Positions 1 through 8,689 of a stretch of DNA of 64,000 bases are shown here, in pieces. The DNA is taken from positions 3,100,001 through 3,164,000 of the forward strand of contig NZ_AP024630.1 in assembly GCF_019976975.1 (NCBI RefSeq), read 5' to 3'. Under the pieces are notes generated by a model that was not told the DNA's origin, made no database searches, and saw only the letters and a list, made by a program, of their open reading frames with translations. The stretch comes from Arthrobacter sp. NtRootA1. GTDB taxonomy: Bacteria > Actinomycetota > Actinomycetes > Actinomycetales > Micrococcaceae. How positions within the stretch are numbered: position 1 is the first letter of the stretch; each line of letters starts with the position of its first letter. Both the position numbers and the translations under genes were made by a program.

Positions 1-683
1 ATTCGAATAAAGAGTTCATGCACGCGCTTCTCACCTGTGACTTCCGGGTGGAAAGAGGTGGCCAACAGCTGGCCGGAGCGCACTGCAACAATTCTAGCCA
101 ATCCGTGCAAAGTGGCGGTGTGGCTGGCGTGCTCCGGGTCAACCTGTGCCAGGACTTCGACTCCCGGGCCAACCCGTTCCACCCAAGGTCCACGGATGAA
201 GACCGCGTGCACCGGATCCACGCCGGACTCCCCTGCGCTGAACTCGAGTCCTTTGAAATCGAGGTCGGTTTCAAAGGACTCGCGCTGCCGCCCGAAGGCA
301 TTGCGGCGCACCGTGATGTCCAATCCGCCAAAGGTCTGCTGGGGGTTTCCGTCCAGATCAGTAGCGGGATCGGCAATCTCATCGGCAAGGAGAATCATGC
401 CGGCACAAGAGCCGTAGACCGGAAGGCCTTCGGCGATGCGCTTCCGAAGCGGGTCCGCGAGTTCAAAGATTCTAGAGAGTTTGTCGATCGTGGTGGATTC
501 CCCACCAGGGATGATCAGGCCGTCAACGTCATCCAGTTCTGCGGGCCGACGGATGCCCACACCCGTGGCGCCTGCGGCTTCCACTGCGTGGATGTGCTCA
601 CGGAAGTCGCCTTGGAGGGCCAGTACGCCGATCCGGAGTCCTGCACCCACGCGTGATGAAGCGTCGGAAAGGGGGTTGGTCAT
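1..683 (-). CDS. pdxT: Pyridoxal 5'-phosphate synthase glutaminase subunit PdxT (3' end outside window)
   Basis: PdxT hydrolyses glutamine and channels ammonia to PdxS for de novo vitamin B6 (PLP) synthesis. Reading the minus strand from ATG at 683 gives [10 protein letters not shown], then the class I glutaminase signatures: GGES near residue 60, the nucleophile in GSCAGM (Cys about 93) and the His/Glu pair in SFHPEVTGE near the end. The frame is open to base 1, so only the last residues and the stop are cut by the window edge. The partner pdxS is not adjacent; it lies at 6320-7246 on the same strand, with murT-gatD, capA and an M3 peptidase between. A -10 box sits where a leaderless transcript would start. 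Confidence 0.95.
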   Translation of the reverse strand, partial: MTNPLSDASSRVGAGLRIGVLALQGDFREHIHAVEAAGATGVGIRRPAELDDVDGLIIPGGESTTIDKLSRIFELADPLRKRIAEGLPVYGSCAGMILLADEIADPATDLDGNPQQTFGGLDITVRRNAFGRQRESFETDLDFKGLEFSAGESGVDPVHAVFIRGPWVERVGPGVEVLAQVDPEHASHTATLHGLARIVAVRSGQLLATSFHPEVTGEKRVHELFIR

Positions 684-689
684 TAGACC

Positions 690-695
690 ATCATA
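690..695 (-). promoter_or_regulatory. -10 box of pdxT, leaderless geometry
   Basis: On the minus strand TATGAT lies with six bases between it and the pdxT ATG, so the A of ATG would be +1. No Shine-Dalgarno sequence precedes the ATG. No convincing -35 box is seen. Inference from spacing only. Confidence 0.5.
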
Positions 696-784
696 GTGGT
701 CCGGCCCGGCAATCTCCTCCCGGAGGACAAGCGGCAATGCCAGCAGGAGTCGCCTCCACGCCCAGTTCCATGCCTTAACTGGGA

Positions 785-790
785 TATATT
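785..790 (+). promoter_or_regulatory. -10 box of murT, leaderless geometry
   Basis: TATATT at 785-790 is followed by seven bases and then the ATG at 798, placing transcription start at or next to the start codon. There is no ribosome binding site before this ATG. This supports starting murT at 798 and not at an upstream in-frame GTG. Confidence 0.5.
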
Positions 791-797
791 ACAGAGC

Positions 798-2129
798 ATG
801 TTTTCCTTCAGCGTTCCCCTCGGCAAGCTGGTCCGCACACTGTCCCGGCTCCGGGGTGGGGGCTCTGCTTTCCCCGGCCTGGTGGTCGAAAAAATCGATC
901 CCGGTTTCATGCAGAGAACGCTGTCCAGCCTTCCCCATGGCGTGGCAGTTGTCAGCGGGACGAACGGAAAGACGACCACCACCAAAATGGTGGTCGAGCT
1001 GTTGGAAAGCCAGGGCTTGAAGGTCTTCACCAACCGCACGGGCAGCAACTTCACCCGGGGCGTGGCCGCTTCCCTCCTCGGCGATGTTGACTGGCGTGGT
1101 CGCCTCGACGCCGACGTCGCGATCCTTGAACTCGACGAAGCACATGCTGTGCACTTCGTGAACAAGGTGCCGCCGCGTTTTAGCCTCTTGCTGAACGTCC
1201 TACGAGACCAGCTTGACCGATTCGGCGAGATCGACAAGACCGCCCGCTTGCTCGAACACATCGCGCAGAAAACCACGGACACCGTGGTGCTGAACCGTGA
1301 AGACCCGCGGGTAGCGCGAATCGCCAACACCCTGAATGTTCCCGGGGCACTCCACAATCCCAGCGTCCGATACTTCGGCCTGGATGAATCGCTGCGCAGC
1401 ACGTTCCCCAACGACGACGATATGCGGACGGCTACCACCGGACCCTCGTCACCGAACACGCCGGCACCCGGCACCGCAGGTGATGTACCTGCCGCCCCCG
1501 CTGCCGACGTCGTACTCCGCCGCGTGGGTGCCCAGGACGCCGACTTTGAGTTCGACGGCGAAACGGTCACCACCAGCATGAAGCTGCGTGGTGTCTACAA
1601 CATCTTCAACGCGGCGGCCGCACTTTCCCTGGCCAGGGCGATCCTGGGTACGGGAGCCGTCGACACTCCCAAACTGGTCAAGGCACTCGGTGATGTGGCT
1701 CCTGCTTTCGGGCGCGGCGAAAGCCTCACTGTCGATGGCCAGCCGTTGGAACTCGTGCTTGTTAAGAATCCCAGCGGCTTCCGGCTCGGCCTGAAGTCCT
1801 TCCCGGCCGGCGGCTACGCCACCATGATCGCCATCAACGACAACTATGCAGATGGCAGGGACATGTCCTGGCTCTGGGACGTCGAATTCGAGTCGCTGCG
1901 GGAAGACGGAGTTGAGGTCCTCACCGGCGTTCGAGCGTACGACATGGCCCTGCGACTGCAGTACGACGAGGTCCGCTTCGGTACAGTCGAGACCGACATA
2001 ACCTCGGCGCTCCATGCATTCATTGACGGCTCGCGCGGCAAGCCCAAGCGAATTTTCTGCACGTACACCGCCATGCTCGCGATCCGTCGCGAACTGGCCA
2101 AAATCACCATAGTTGAGGTGGTCTCATGA
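798..2129 (+). CDS. murT: Lipid II isoglutaminyl synthase, Mur-ligase subunit MurT
   Basis: MurT with GatD amidates the alpha-carboxyl of D-Glu in lipid II, giving D-isoglutamine in peptidoglycan. The protein (443 aa from ATG 798) has the Mur ligase P-loop SGTNGKTTTTKM near residue 52 and a C-terminal DUF1727 region with the ANDNYADGRDxSWLWD-type signature (here INDNYADGRDMSWLWD). It overlaps gatD by ATGA, so the two are translationally coupled. Odd feature: the internal Cys4 zinc ribbon usual in MurT is missing and is replaced by a Pro/Ala/Thr-rich linker (about 1420-1510); the only cysteine is near the C-terminus. Assignment is firm from motifs plus the gatD partner. Confidence 0.93.
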   Translation: MFSFSVPLGKLVRTLSRLRGGGSAFPGLVVEKIDPGFMQRTLSSLPHGVAVVSGTNGKTTTTKMVVELLESQGLKVFTNRTGSNFTRGVAASLLGDVDWRGRLDADVAILELDEAHAVHFVNKVPPRFSLLLNVLRDQLDRFGEIDKTARLLEHIAQKTTDTVVLNREDPRVARIANTLNVPGALHNPSVRYFGLDESLRSTFPNDDDMRTATTGPSSPNTPAPGTAGDVPAAPAADVVLRRVGAQDADFEFDGETVTTSMKLRGVYNIFNAAAALSLARAILGTGAVDTPKLVKALGDVAPAFGRGESLTVDGQPLELVLVKNPSGFRLGLKSFPAGGYATMIAINDNYADGRDMSWLWDVEFESLREDGVEVLTGVRAYDMALRLQYDEVRFGTVETDITSALHAFIDGSRGKPKRIFCTYTAMLAIRRELAKITIVEVVS

Positions 2130-2866
2130 CCCCGGAAGCACAGCCCACCAAGGGAACTATCCGCGTCCTCCAGCTCTACCCGCGGGACATGAACATTTAC
2201 GGTGACTGGGGCAACGCCCTGGTTCTCCAGCAACGAATAAAGTGGCATGGGTACACGCCGGAGCTCCTTGAATACAACGTAGACGATGACTTTCCTGACG
2301 ACATCGACATCATCGTGGGCGGGGGCGGGCAGGACAGCGGCCAGCTCGTCATTCAAGACGATCTTCAGGCACGCGCCGATCAACTGCGGAAGCTCGCGGA
2401 CGACGGCGCACCCATGCTCGTAATTTGCGGCCTCTACCAGCTTTTCGGAAAGTTCTTCAAGACCAGCGCGGGCCCTGTCATTCCCGGTGTCGGTATCCTC
2501 GATGTCGAGACACACGGCACGGATGAACGCCTGATCGGCAATGTAACGCTCAAATCCTCCGAATTCGGGGACGTCCTGGGCTACGAGAACCACAGTGGAC
2601 AAACCACCCTGGGCCCCGGCGTCCAACCGTTGGGAACTGTCACCAAAGGTGCGGGAAACAACAGCAAGGACGGTCACGAGGGCGCCCGCTACCGCAACGT
2701 GGTGGCCAGCTACCTGCACGGTTCGCTGCTGCCCAAGAACCCGGCGATCGCCGACTTCCTGATACGGACGGCCGCGGAGCGGAAATATGGCACCTTCGTG
2801 CCGGGAACGCCCGACGACGACTACGCCCGCCTCGCGCGGGAGCACGCTGCCCGCCGGCCACGCTAG
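2126..2866 (+). CDS. gatD: Lipid II isoglutaminyl synthase, glutaminase subunit GatD
   Basis: A class I glutamine amidotransferase (246 aa) supplying ammonia to MurT for lipid II amidation. Visible features: GGGGQDSGQ near residues 65-73, the nucleophile Cys about 101 in LVICGLYQLFG, a GYENHSGQT segment typical of the GatD/CobQ-like family, and the catalytic His about 198 in SYLHGSLLPKNP. The start ATG overlaps the murT stop by four bases. The 3' end faces the capA-like gene, with 12 bases between the two stop codons and no hairpin. Confidence 0.94.
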   Translation: MTPEAQPTKGTIRVLQLYPRDMNIYGDWGNALVLQQRIKWHGYTPELLEYNVDDDFPDDIDIIVGGGGQDSGQLVIQDDLQARADQLRKLADDGAPMLVICGLYQLFGKFFKTSAGPVIPGVGILDVETHGTDERLIGNVTLKSSEFGDVLGYENHSGQTTLGPGVQPLGTVTKGAGNNSKDGHEGARYRNVVASYLHGSLLPKNPAIADFLIRTAAERKYGTFVPGTPDDDYARLAREHAARRPR

Positions 2867-2878
2867 CTACTTGCCGCC

Positions 2879-4144
2879 TTACTTCTCCTTGGTAATCAGC
2901 AGCTCGTGGGCTCCTGCCGCCGCCGCGCCCATGGACTCGACCACGGCCTTGGTGCGTTCGTGCGTCTCTGCGTCGGCAGCCGGGGAAGCGCAGACTCCCT
3001 GGGGTGCGTCGCTGGCCACTGAGCACCAGCGGTAGGGATCCCGGACAATCACCGACGGCGCCCAGGCGAGATCCGAGGCAGTCCAAACACCAGCCGCGTT
3101 CTGGCTGAACTGCGCACGGACCAGCAGACCTTCGTTGTTGACCACATACCAGGGCGACAGTTCCGTCACGCCATTACCCAGTCCGTAGACAATCCACGTG
3201 CCCTTGTAGTTTTCAATCGGCAGCACCGAGTGCGTGTGGTGTCCATAAACCATGGTGAATTGGCCGCTGTTCACCAATGCGTGGGCGACCTCCTGTTGCT
3301 GGGCGTTGGCCTCGCTGGCGTACTCATCACCGGCGTGCATGACTCCGAGCACGATGTCGGCTCCGAGTGTACGGGCCTTGGTCGCCTTCGCAATCATGAC
3401 CGTGGGATCAAGTTCGTCCACAAGCCACGGGTACTCCGGAATCTGACCGTTGTGTCCGTAGGTGCCGGCAATGACTGCAACGGTCGCTGCGTCCGTCTTA
3501 AGCATCAGGATTTCCTGTGATGCAGCTTCGGTCCGGTAGGAACCAGTGTGCTTGAGCCCGGCAGCATCCAGTGCGTCCAACGTTCGGAGCAACCCTTCAG
3601 TCCCCCGGTCTATGGTGTGGTTGCTGGCTGTAGTGCAGGCATGGTACCCCACATCCTTGGATGCTGTAACGATCTGCGGCGGGACATTGAAGGATGGGTA
3701 CGCGGAGAACGGACCATCCGGCGTGCCAACTGGGGTTTCCTGATGGCAAATTGCGAGATCGCTGTTCCGGATATAGCGCCGCTGGCCTTCAAGGAGCGGT
3801 ATGAAGGTGTAACCGGGCTGCCCTGCGGCGACGGCGTCCGCCCGGGCCTGCTGCCACAGCTGTGTATGGATCAGCATGTCGCCGGTGACCGTAATCGAAG
3901 TACAACGCAGTTCGGGACAAGAAGGGCCCTTGCCCGGGGTCGGCGTAGGAGTCGGCGTTGGGGTGGACACAGGAGACGCGGGGGCAGTAGCGGCGCTGCT
4001 GTGCTCCCGGGAATCGTTCTCCGCAATTACGCCGCAGGCGCTCAAGCACAACGCAAGTACTGATGCTGCCAGCAAGGCGCCCGTTCGCCATGGCCTGTGA
4101 CGTCGGCGATCCCCCCGACTCCCGCAAGATGTGATGTTCCCCAT
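2879..4144 (-). CDS. CapA-family (PGA_cap) metallophosphatase-like lipoprotein
   Basis: A secreted lipoprotein of about 421 aa. Start ATG 4144 (MGNITSCG) is preferred over an upstream TTG at 4165 because TAGGAT at 4152-4157 sits seven bases before it, a near-leaderless arrangement. The N-terminus has an Arg-rich segment, a hydrophobic stretch and the lipobox LCLSAC, followed by a TPTPTPTPTP spacer. The mature part has the CapA/PGA_cap hallmarks: TGDMLIH, a CHQETP segment (usually NLEGP in this family), SNHTIDRG, MHAGDEY and YGHHTHSVLP. Related proteins act in poly-gamma-glutamate or capsule export, but many family members have no known substrate, and no other cap gene is nearby. The neighbour murT-gatD suggests an envelope role, which is inference. 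Confidence 0.85.
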   Translation of the reverse strand: MGNITSCGSRGDRRRHRPWRTGALLAASVLALCLSACGVIAENDSREHSSAATAPASPVSTPTPTPTPTPGKGPSCPELRCTSITVTGDMLIHTQLWQQARADAVAAGQPGYTFIPLLEGQRRYIRNSDLAICHQETPVGTPDGPFSAYPSFNVPPQIVTASKDVGYHACTTASNHTIDRGTEGLLRTLDALDAAGLKHTGSYRTEAASQEILMLKTDAATVAVIAGTYGHNGQIPEYPWLVDELDPTVMIAKATKARTLGADIVLGVMHAGDEYASEANAQQQEVAHALVNSGQFTMVYGHHTHSVLPIENYKGTWIVYGLGNGVTELSPWYVVNNEGLLVRAQFSQNAAGVWTASDLAWAPSVIVRDPYRWCSVASDAPQGVCASPAADAETHERTKAVVESMGAAAAGAHELLITKEK

Positions 4145-4227
4145 AACAGCAATCCTACGGCGCAAGACTCGCGGGATTCCGGCGAGCCGCCCTTGAGGAC
4201 ACGATTCTTAAGTGAAAGAGTCCCTTC

Positions 4228-6255
4228 ATGACCAATCCGCTTTTGAGTCCCAGTCCCCTGCCGTTCGGCCTGCCACCTTTTGCAGCAATCACCACAGAGG
4301 ACTATGCCGAAGCCGTGGACGCGGGACTGAAGGAACACCTCCACGAGATCCAGCAAATTGCGGCGAACCCACTACCGGCGACTTTTGAGAACACGGCTGT
4401 GGCCATGGAAAGGTCCGGGCGGTTGCTGGACCGGGCCGCGGCGGCGTTCTTTACGCTTGTATCGGCCGATGCCTCGGACGCGATCAGGGAGCTGGAGACG
4501 GCCTTCGCGCCCCGGTTTGCCGCGCATCAGGACGCCGTCTACATGAACCGGGGCTTGTATGAACGCTTCAACGCCATTGATACCGCGAGGCTTGATGATG
4601 AGTCTGCTCGATTGGTCCAGGAATACCTCAAGGAGTTTCGGCAGTCCGGCATTCAACTTGACGACGACGGCCAGGCGCGCCTTCGGGAAATCAACGCCGA
4701 ACTCTCACGTATAGGCACCGAATTCGGCCAGCGGGTCAAGGAGACGATGAAGTCTGCCGCTATTCTCCTCGACGACGAAGCGGACCTGGCCGGCATGTCC
4801 ACCGAAGATGTCGCGGGCGCTGCCGAGGCCGCCAAGGCGGCCGGGCACGATGGCCGGTTCCTCCTGACGCTCATCCAGCCAAGCAACCAACCCGCCCTCG
4901 CCTCGCTCGAAAACCGGACCGTTCGGCGGCGCCTGTTTGAAGCGTCCCTGGCTCGGGGCACTGACGGCGGAAGCCTGGATGTCCGTGATCTGGTGAGGGC
5001 AACCGTTCGCTTCCGTGCGGAAAAGGCGAGCCTGCTGGGCTTTCAAAACTTCGCGGAACTCATGGTGGACCAGCAAACGGCACCCGACTTCAAAGCCGTG
5101 CAGGCAATGTTGGGCCGGTTGGCACCTCCAGCGATCCGAAACGCCCAAGCCGAAGCCCTAGCATTGGCGGAGTCCGCCGGCCACCCACTGGAGCCTTGGG
5201 ACTGGGCATACTATTCGGCGCAGGTCCGGCGGGAAAAGTACCAAGTGGATGAACAGGCCATCAGGCCTTACTTCAGCCTCGAAATGGTCTTGGCTGACGG
5301 CGTCTTCTTCGCAGCGACCCAACTCTATGGCATCACGTTCCATGAGAGGCCGGATCTCGCCGGGTACCACGGGGACGTCCGGGTATGGGAGGTGAAAAAC
5401 GAGGACGGCAGCAGTCTGGGTCTTTTTCTTGGCGACTACTACACCCGGGAATCCAAGCGCGGAGGAGCCTGGATGAACTCACTTGTGGAACAGTCCCGTC
5501 TCCTTGGCACGCAAGCCGTAGTGATCAACAACCTGAACATCACCAAGCCGGCGCCAGGCGAACCTGCTCTCCTGTCCCTGGACGAGGTCCGGACCGTCTT
5601 CCACGAATTCGGGCACGCGCTCCACGGACTGTTCTCCGATGTGGACTATCCCCGGTTCTCCGGAACGTCCGTGCCCCGGGACTTCGTGGAGTACCCATCC
5701 CAGGTCAACGAAATGTGGATCATGTGGCCGGAGGTGTTGACTAATTACGCGCGCCACCATGCCACGGGAGAAGTGCTCCCGCAGGACATCGTGGAGAGAA
5801 TCAATGAATCCCTGCTGTGGGGTGAAGGATTCGCCACCACCGAATACCTGGGAGCAGCGTTGTTGGACGTGGCGTGGCACGTGCTGTCCACGGATGACGT
5901 TCCGGCTGACGTCCTTGCGTTTGAGGCCAAGGCCCTCGCCGACGCCGGCATCGCCCACCCGCTGATTCCGCCGCGCTACCGTACCGGCTACTTCCAGCAC
6001 ATCTTTGCTGGCGCCGGGTACGCTGCCGGCTATTACTCCTACATTTGGAGCGAAGTCCTGGACGCGGACACCGTTGAGTGGTTCAAGGAAAACGGAGGCC
6101 TTACGCGGTCAAACGGGGACCGATTCCGATCCGAGCTGCTATCGAGGGGTAACAGCCGCGATCCGTTGGAATCGTTCCGTACGTTCCGTGGGCGTGATGC
6201 CGAGCTGGAACCCCTCCTGAAGCGCCGGGGACTGAACCAACCCACCCAGCCTTAA
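4228..6255 (+). CDS. M3 family metallopeptidase (Dcp/oligopeptidase A type)
   Basis: A 675-aa cytoplasmic zinc oligopeptidase, the usual length for this family. The zinc motif HEFGHALHG begins at residue 459, and the third ligand Glu is about residue 488 in VEYPSQVNEMW. The C-terminal segment YRTGYFQHIFAGAGYAAGYYSY is the substrate-binding part of the M3A catalytic domain. There is no signal peptide, so it probably trims peptides in the cytosol. The start is supported by GAAAGAG about 10 bases upstream. A hairpin lies between its stop and that of pdxS. Whether it is a dipeptidyl carboxypeptidase or an endopeptidase cannot be told from sequence. Confidence 0.92.
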   Translation: MTNPLLSPSPLPFGLPPFAAITTEDYAEAVDAGLKEHLHEIQQIAANPLPATFENTAVAMERSGRLLDRAAAAFFTLVSADASDAIRELETAFAPRFAAHQDAVYMNRGLYERFNAIDTARLDDESARLVQEYLKEFRQSGIQLDDDGQARLREINAELSRIGTEFGQRVKETMKSAAILLDDEADLAGMSTEDVAGAAEAAKAAGHDGRFLLTLIQPSNQPALASLENRTVRRRLFEASLARGTDGGSLDVRDLVRATVRFRAEKASLLGFQNFAELMVDQQTAPDFKAVQAMLGRLAPPAIRNAQAEALALAESAGHPLEPWDWAYYSAQVRREKYQVDEQAIRPYFSLEMVLADGVFFAATQLYGITFHERPDLAGYHGDVRVWEVKNEDGSSLGLFLGDYYTRESKRGGAWMNSLVEQSRLLGTQAVVINNLNITKPAPGEPALLSLDEVRTVFHEFGHALHGLFSDVDYPRFSGTSVPRDFVEYPSQVNEMWIMWPEVLTNYARHHATGEVLPQDIVERINESLLWGEGFATTEYLGAALLDVAWHVLSTDDVPADVLAFEAKALADAGIAHPLIPPRYRTGYFQHIFAGAGYAAGYYSYIWSEVLDADTVEWFKENGGLTRSNGDRFRSELLSRGNSRDPLESFRTFRGRDAELEPLLKRRGLNQPTQP

Positions 6256-6262
6256 AAACGGA

Positions 6263-6305
6263 ACGACGGGCGCCGATCCGGAAGTGGATCAGCGCCCGCC
6301 GTCGT
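6263..6305. terminator. Hairpin between convergent M3 peptidase and pdxS
   Basis: ACGACGGGCGC at 6263-6273 can pair with GCGCCCGCCGTCGT at 6292-6305 (three-base bulge), with an inner GATCC/GGATC helix. It lies between two convergent stop codons and has no clear U-tract, so it is probably a bidirectional but weak terminator. Confidence 0.6.
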
Positions 6306-6319
6306 ATGTTTGGTAACGC

Positions 6320-7246
6320 TTACCAGCCGCGCTCTGCGAGGCGGTGGGGCTGCGGGATTTCGTCGACGTTGATGCCGACCATGGCTTCGCCCAGGCCGCG
6401 GGAGACCTTGGCGATCACATCGGGGTCGTCATAGAACGTGGTTGCCTTCACGACGGCGGCAGCGCGCTCTGCAGGGTTGCCGGACTTGAAGATACCCGAA
6501 CCAACGAACACGCCATCAGCGCCGAGCTGCATCATCATCGCAGCGTCAGCGGGTGTCGCGATGCCACCAGCGGTGAACAAGACGACGGGGAGCTTGCCCG
6601 TGGCGGCAATTTCCTTGACGAGCTCGTACGGGGCCTGCAGTTCCTTGGCCGCAACATACAGCTCGTCCTCGGGAAGGGCTGCGAGCTTGGCGATCTCCGC
6701 GCGGATCTTGCGCATGTGCCCGGTGGCGTTGGAAACATCACCGGTGCCGGCCTCGCCCTTGGAACGGATCATCGCCGCGCCTTCGTTGATGCGGCGCAGC
6801 GCCTCACCAAGGTTCGTGGCGCCACAGACGAACGGGACGGTGAAGTTCCACTTGTCGATGTGGTTCACGTAGTCGGCCGGGGTCAGGACCTCGGACTCGT
6901 CGATGTAGTCCACACCCAAGGACTGCAGGACCTGCGCTTCGACGAAGTGACCGATGCGGGCCTTTGCCATCACCGGGATGGACACGGCGGCAATGATCTG
7001 ATCGATCATGTCCGGATCGGACATGCGGGACACGCCGCCCTGGGCGCGGATATCGGCGGGTACGCGCTCGAGCGCCATGACGGCTACGGCACCGGCGTCC
7101 TCGGCGATGCGGGCCTGCTCGACGTTAACGACGTCCATGATGACGCCGCCCTTGAGCATCTCCGCCATGCCCCGCTTAACGCGGCTGCTGCCCGTGACGC
7201 TGTTCGCGGACGAACCGGCTTCGTTGCTTACATCTGGTGTAGACAC
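6320..7246 (-). CDS. pdxS: Pyridoxal 5'-phosphate synthase lyase subunit PdxS
   Basis: PdxS condenses ribose 5-phosphate, glyceraldehyde 3-phosphate and ammonia from PdxT into PLP. The 308-aa protein carries the full SOR/SNZ signature: [17 protein letters not shown], the catalytic lysine segments around [13 protein letters not shown] and [11 protein letters not shown], and [19 protein letters not shown]. The start is GTG 7246 ([11 protein letters not shown]), five bases after AGGGG; the longer ORF upstream has no family similarity. Unlike the common arrangement, pdxT is 5.6 kb away, and pgsA lies directly upstream. Confidence 0.96.
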   Translation of the reverse strand: MSTPDVSNEAGSSANSVTGSSRVKRGMAEMLKGGVIMDVVNVEQARIAEDAGAVAVMALERVPADIRAQGGVSRMSDPDMIDQIIAAVSIPVMAKARIGHFVEAQVLQSLGVDYIDESEVLTPADYVNHIDKWNFTVPFVCGATNLGEALRRINEGAAMIRSKGEAGTGDVSNATGHMRKIRAEIAKLAALPEDELYVAAKELQAPYELVKEIAATGKLPVVLFTAGGIATPADAAMMMQLGADGVFVGSGIFKSGNPAERAAAVVKATTFYDDPDVIAKVSRGLGEAMVGINVDEIPQPHRLAERGW

Positions 7247-7476
7247 AAAAACCCCTATGGGTAGATAAACGACCTTTTCGCCGGTGGCTCGCGCAGCCAC
7301 ACGACCGCAATCAGCGCACACCGGATATTCAGGTCAAGGTGACCAAGTACTAGTAATACTAGTCGCACGTTGCCGGGTGGCTGTACATTCGTTACCGCAT
7401 AAGGGGGCCAAGAAGAGGGCAACTATAGGACACCTGCACAACTGCCCCAGACGGACTCTGGTCAGATGCCAGTTTC
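7247..7476. other. Intergenic region upstream of pdxS, with an ACTAGT repeat
   Basis: No coding sequence is seen between the pdxS start and the pgsA stop. At 7349-7363 the palindromic hexamer ACTAGT occurs twice with AAT between (ACTAGTAATACTAGT), a possible operator for pdxS. A minus-strand TATAGT at 7422-7427 is a possible -10 box. I cannot assign a regulator; PdxR-type MocR proteins control pdxS in other actinobacteria, but none is present here. Confidence 0.35.
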
Positions 7477-8088
7477 CTAGGCTTCCGCCATCGCTTGCTT
7501 GCGGACAGTCGCCATTCTTTGCACGATAGTGACCACACTGGCAAGGGCAAGAAGGATCAGGGTCGCGAAGAGCACCACTGCTGGAAGCCCCAGCCCAGTG
7601 AGCCCGGTGATGAGAAGCACCGAAGCTAAACGCTCGGCACGCTCGGCTATGCCAACGCTGGCTTGATAGCCCAGTGATTCGGCCTTTGCCCGTGCATAGG
7701 AAACCACCATGCCCAGTACCAGGCAAACGACGGCGGCAGTTCCAATAGCTGGGTCCCCACCTTTGGTGAAGAACCAGATGGTCAGCCCTGCAAAGATGGC
7801 ACCGTCCGCCAACCGGTCCAAGGTGGAATCCAGAAAGTTTCCCCAGCCGCCGCTCCGGCCTTGCAAACGGGCCATTATGCCATCCACGACGTCCGAGAAC
7901 GCGAAGAATGCCACCACAATAGAGCCCCACCAGAGGTATCCCAGCGGATAGAGGACCAATCCGCCCAGTATGACCCCGGCCGTACCGGCCACGGTCACTG
8001 CGTCTGGAGACACGCCAATCTTGAGGAGCCAACGCGCCAAGGGTGTGAAAATTGAAGTGAAGAAACCACGCGCATGCCTATTGAGCAT
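7477..8088 (-). CDS. pgsA: Phosphatidylinositol phosphate synthase (CDP-alcohol phosphatidyltransferase)
   Basis: An integral membrane enzyme joining CDP-diacylglycerol and inositol phosphate to give phosphatidylinositol phosphate. The protein is 203 aa with about six hydrophobic segments and the full CDP-alcohol motif D-x2-DG-x2-AR-x8-G-x3-D-x3-D, beginning DVVDGIMAR near residue 65. Start ATG 8088 overlaps the end of the HIT gene by 11 bases; the longer ORF to 8253 lies inside HIT and is not family-like. Position thrS-HIT-pgsA is the usual actinobacterial order, but the acyltransferase and PimA genes that commonly follow are absent here. Confidence 0.88.
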   Translation of the reverse strand: MLNRHARGFFTSIFTPLARWLLKIGVSPDAVTVAGTAGVILGGLVLYPLGYLWWGSIVVAFFAFSDVVDGIMARLQGRSGGWGNFLDSTLDRLADGAIFAGLTIWFFTKGGDPAIGTAAVVCLVLGMVVSYARAKAESLGYQASVGIAERAERLASVLLITGLTGLGLPAVVLFATLILLALASVVTIVQRMATVRKQAMAEA

Positions 8089-8671
8089 TCGACTCCCCCG
8101 GCCAGGCTTCAGCCACCAGTTTGCGGACCTCGTCGAGAGTCTGCGTGATGGCCTTGGTCTGGGCGATGATGGGGAAGAAGTTTCCGTCCCCACCCCAGCG
8201 CGGTACGACGTGCTGGTGGAGGTGCGCCGCAATTCCTGCTCCACCGGTGACACCCTGGTTCATGCCCAGGTTGAAGCCGCTCGGATTGGAAACCTTCCGC
8301 AGTACGCGCATGGCCGTCTGCGTTAGCTCGGAGAATTCCGCCGTTTCCTCCACTGTGATGTCCGTGTAGTCCGGAACGTGGCGGTAGGGGCAAATCAGCA
8401 AGTGGCCCGGGTTGTAAGGGAAAAGGTTGAGTACGACGTAGCAGGTCCTGCCACGATAGACGATGAGGGACTCTTCGTCGCTACGGGTGGGTCCCACACA
8501 GAACGGGCAGTCGTCCTTGTCCTTGAATTGGTCCTGTCCGCCTTTGATATAAGCCATGCGGTGGGGAGTCCACAGGCGCTGAAAAGCGTCCGGTACGCCT
8601 GCAAGGCCGAAGTCATCGGTTACTTCGGCGTCGCCCGGAAGGTCAGCTGCCGCGCCTGTGTTCTCCTGCAC
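8078..8671 (-). CDS. HIT domain protein (Ap4A phosphorylase/hydrolase-like)
   Basis: A 197-aa nucleotide-binding protein of the histidine triad superfamily. The catalytic triad is HLHQHVVPRW near residue 155, and a DCPFCVGP segment near residue 54 gives the CxxC zinc pair found in the AP4A-phosphorylase-like branch. Start is GTG 8671, 18 bases after the thrS stop, so thrS-HIT-pgsA read as one transcript. The substrate is not known for this actinobacterial ortholog; in Mycobacterium the equivalent gene product has been linked to Ap4A breakdown. Confidence 0.88.
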   Translation of the reverse strand: MQENTGAAADLPGDAEVTDDFGLAGVPDAFQRLWTPHRMAYIKGGQDQFKDKDDCPFCVGPTRSDEESLIVYRGRTCYVVLNLFPYNPGHLLICPYRHVPDYTDITVEETAEFSELTQTAMRVLRKVSNPSGFNLGMNQGVTGGAGIAAHLHQHVVPRWGGDGNFFPIIAQTKAITQTLDEVRKLVAEAWPGESNAQ

Positions 8672-8689
8672 CGTCTATTGTCCGTTCCG

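Noticed and set aside
1844..2845. 333-codon minus-strand frame
   Set aside because: Antisense to the murT-gatD junction, both assigned by motif.
6344..7264. 306-codon plus-strand frame
   Set aside because: Antisense to pdxS, a certain gene.
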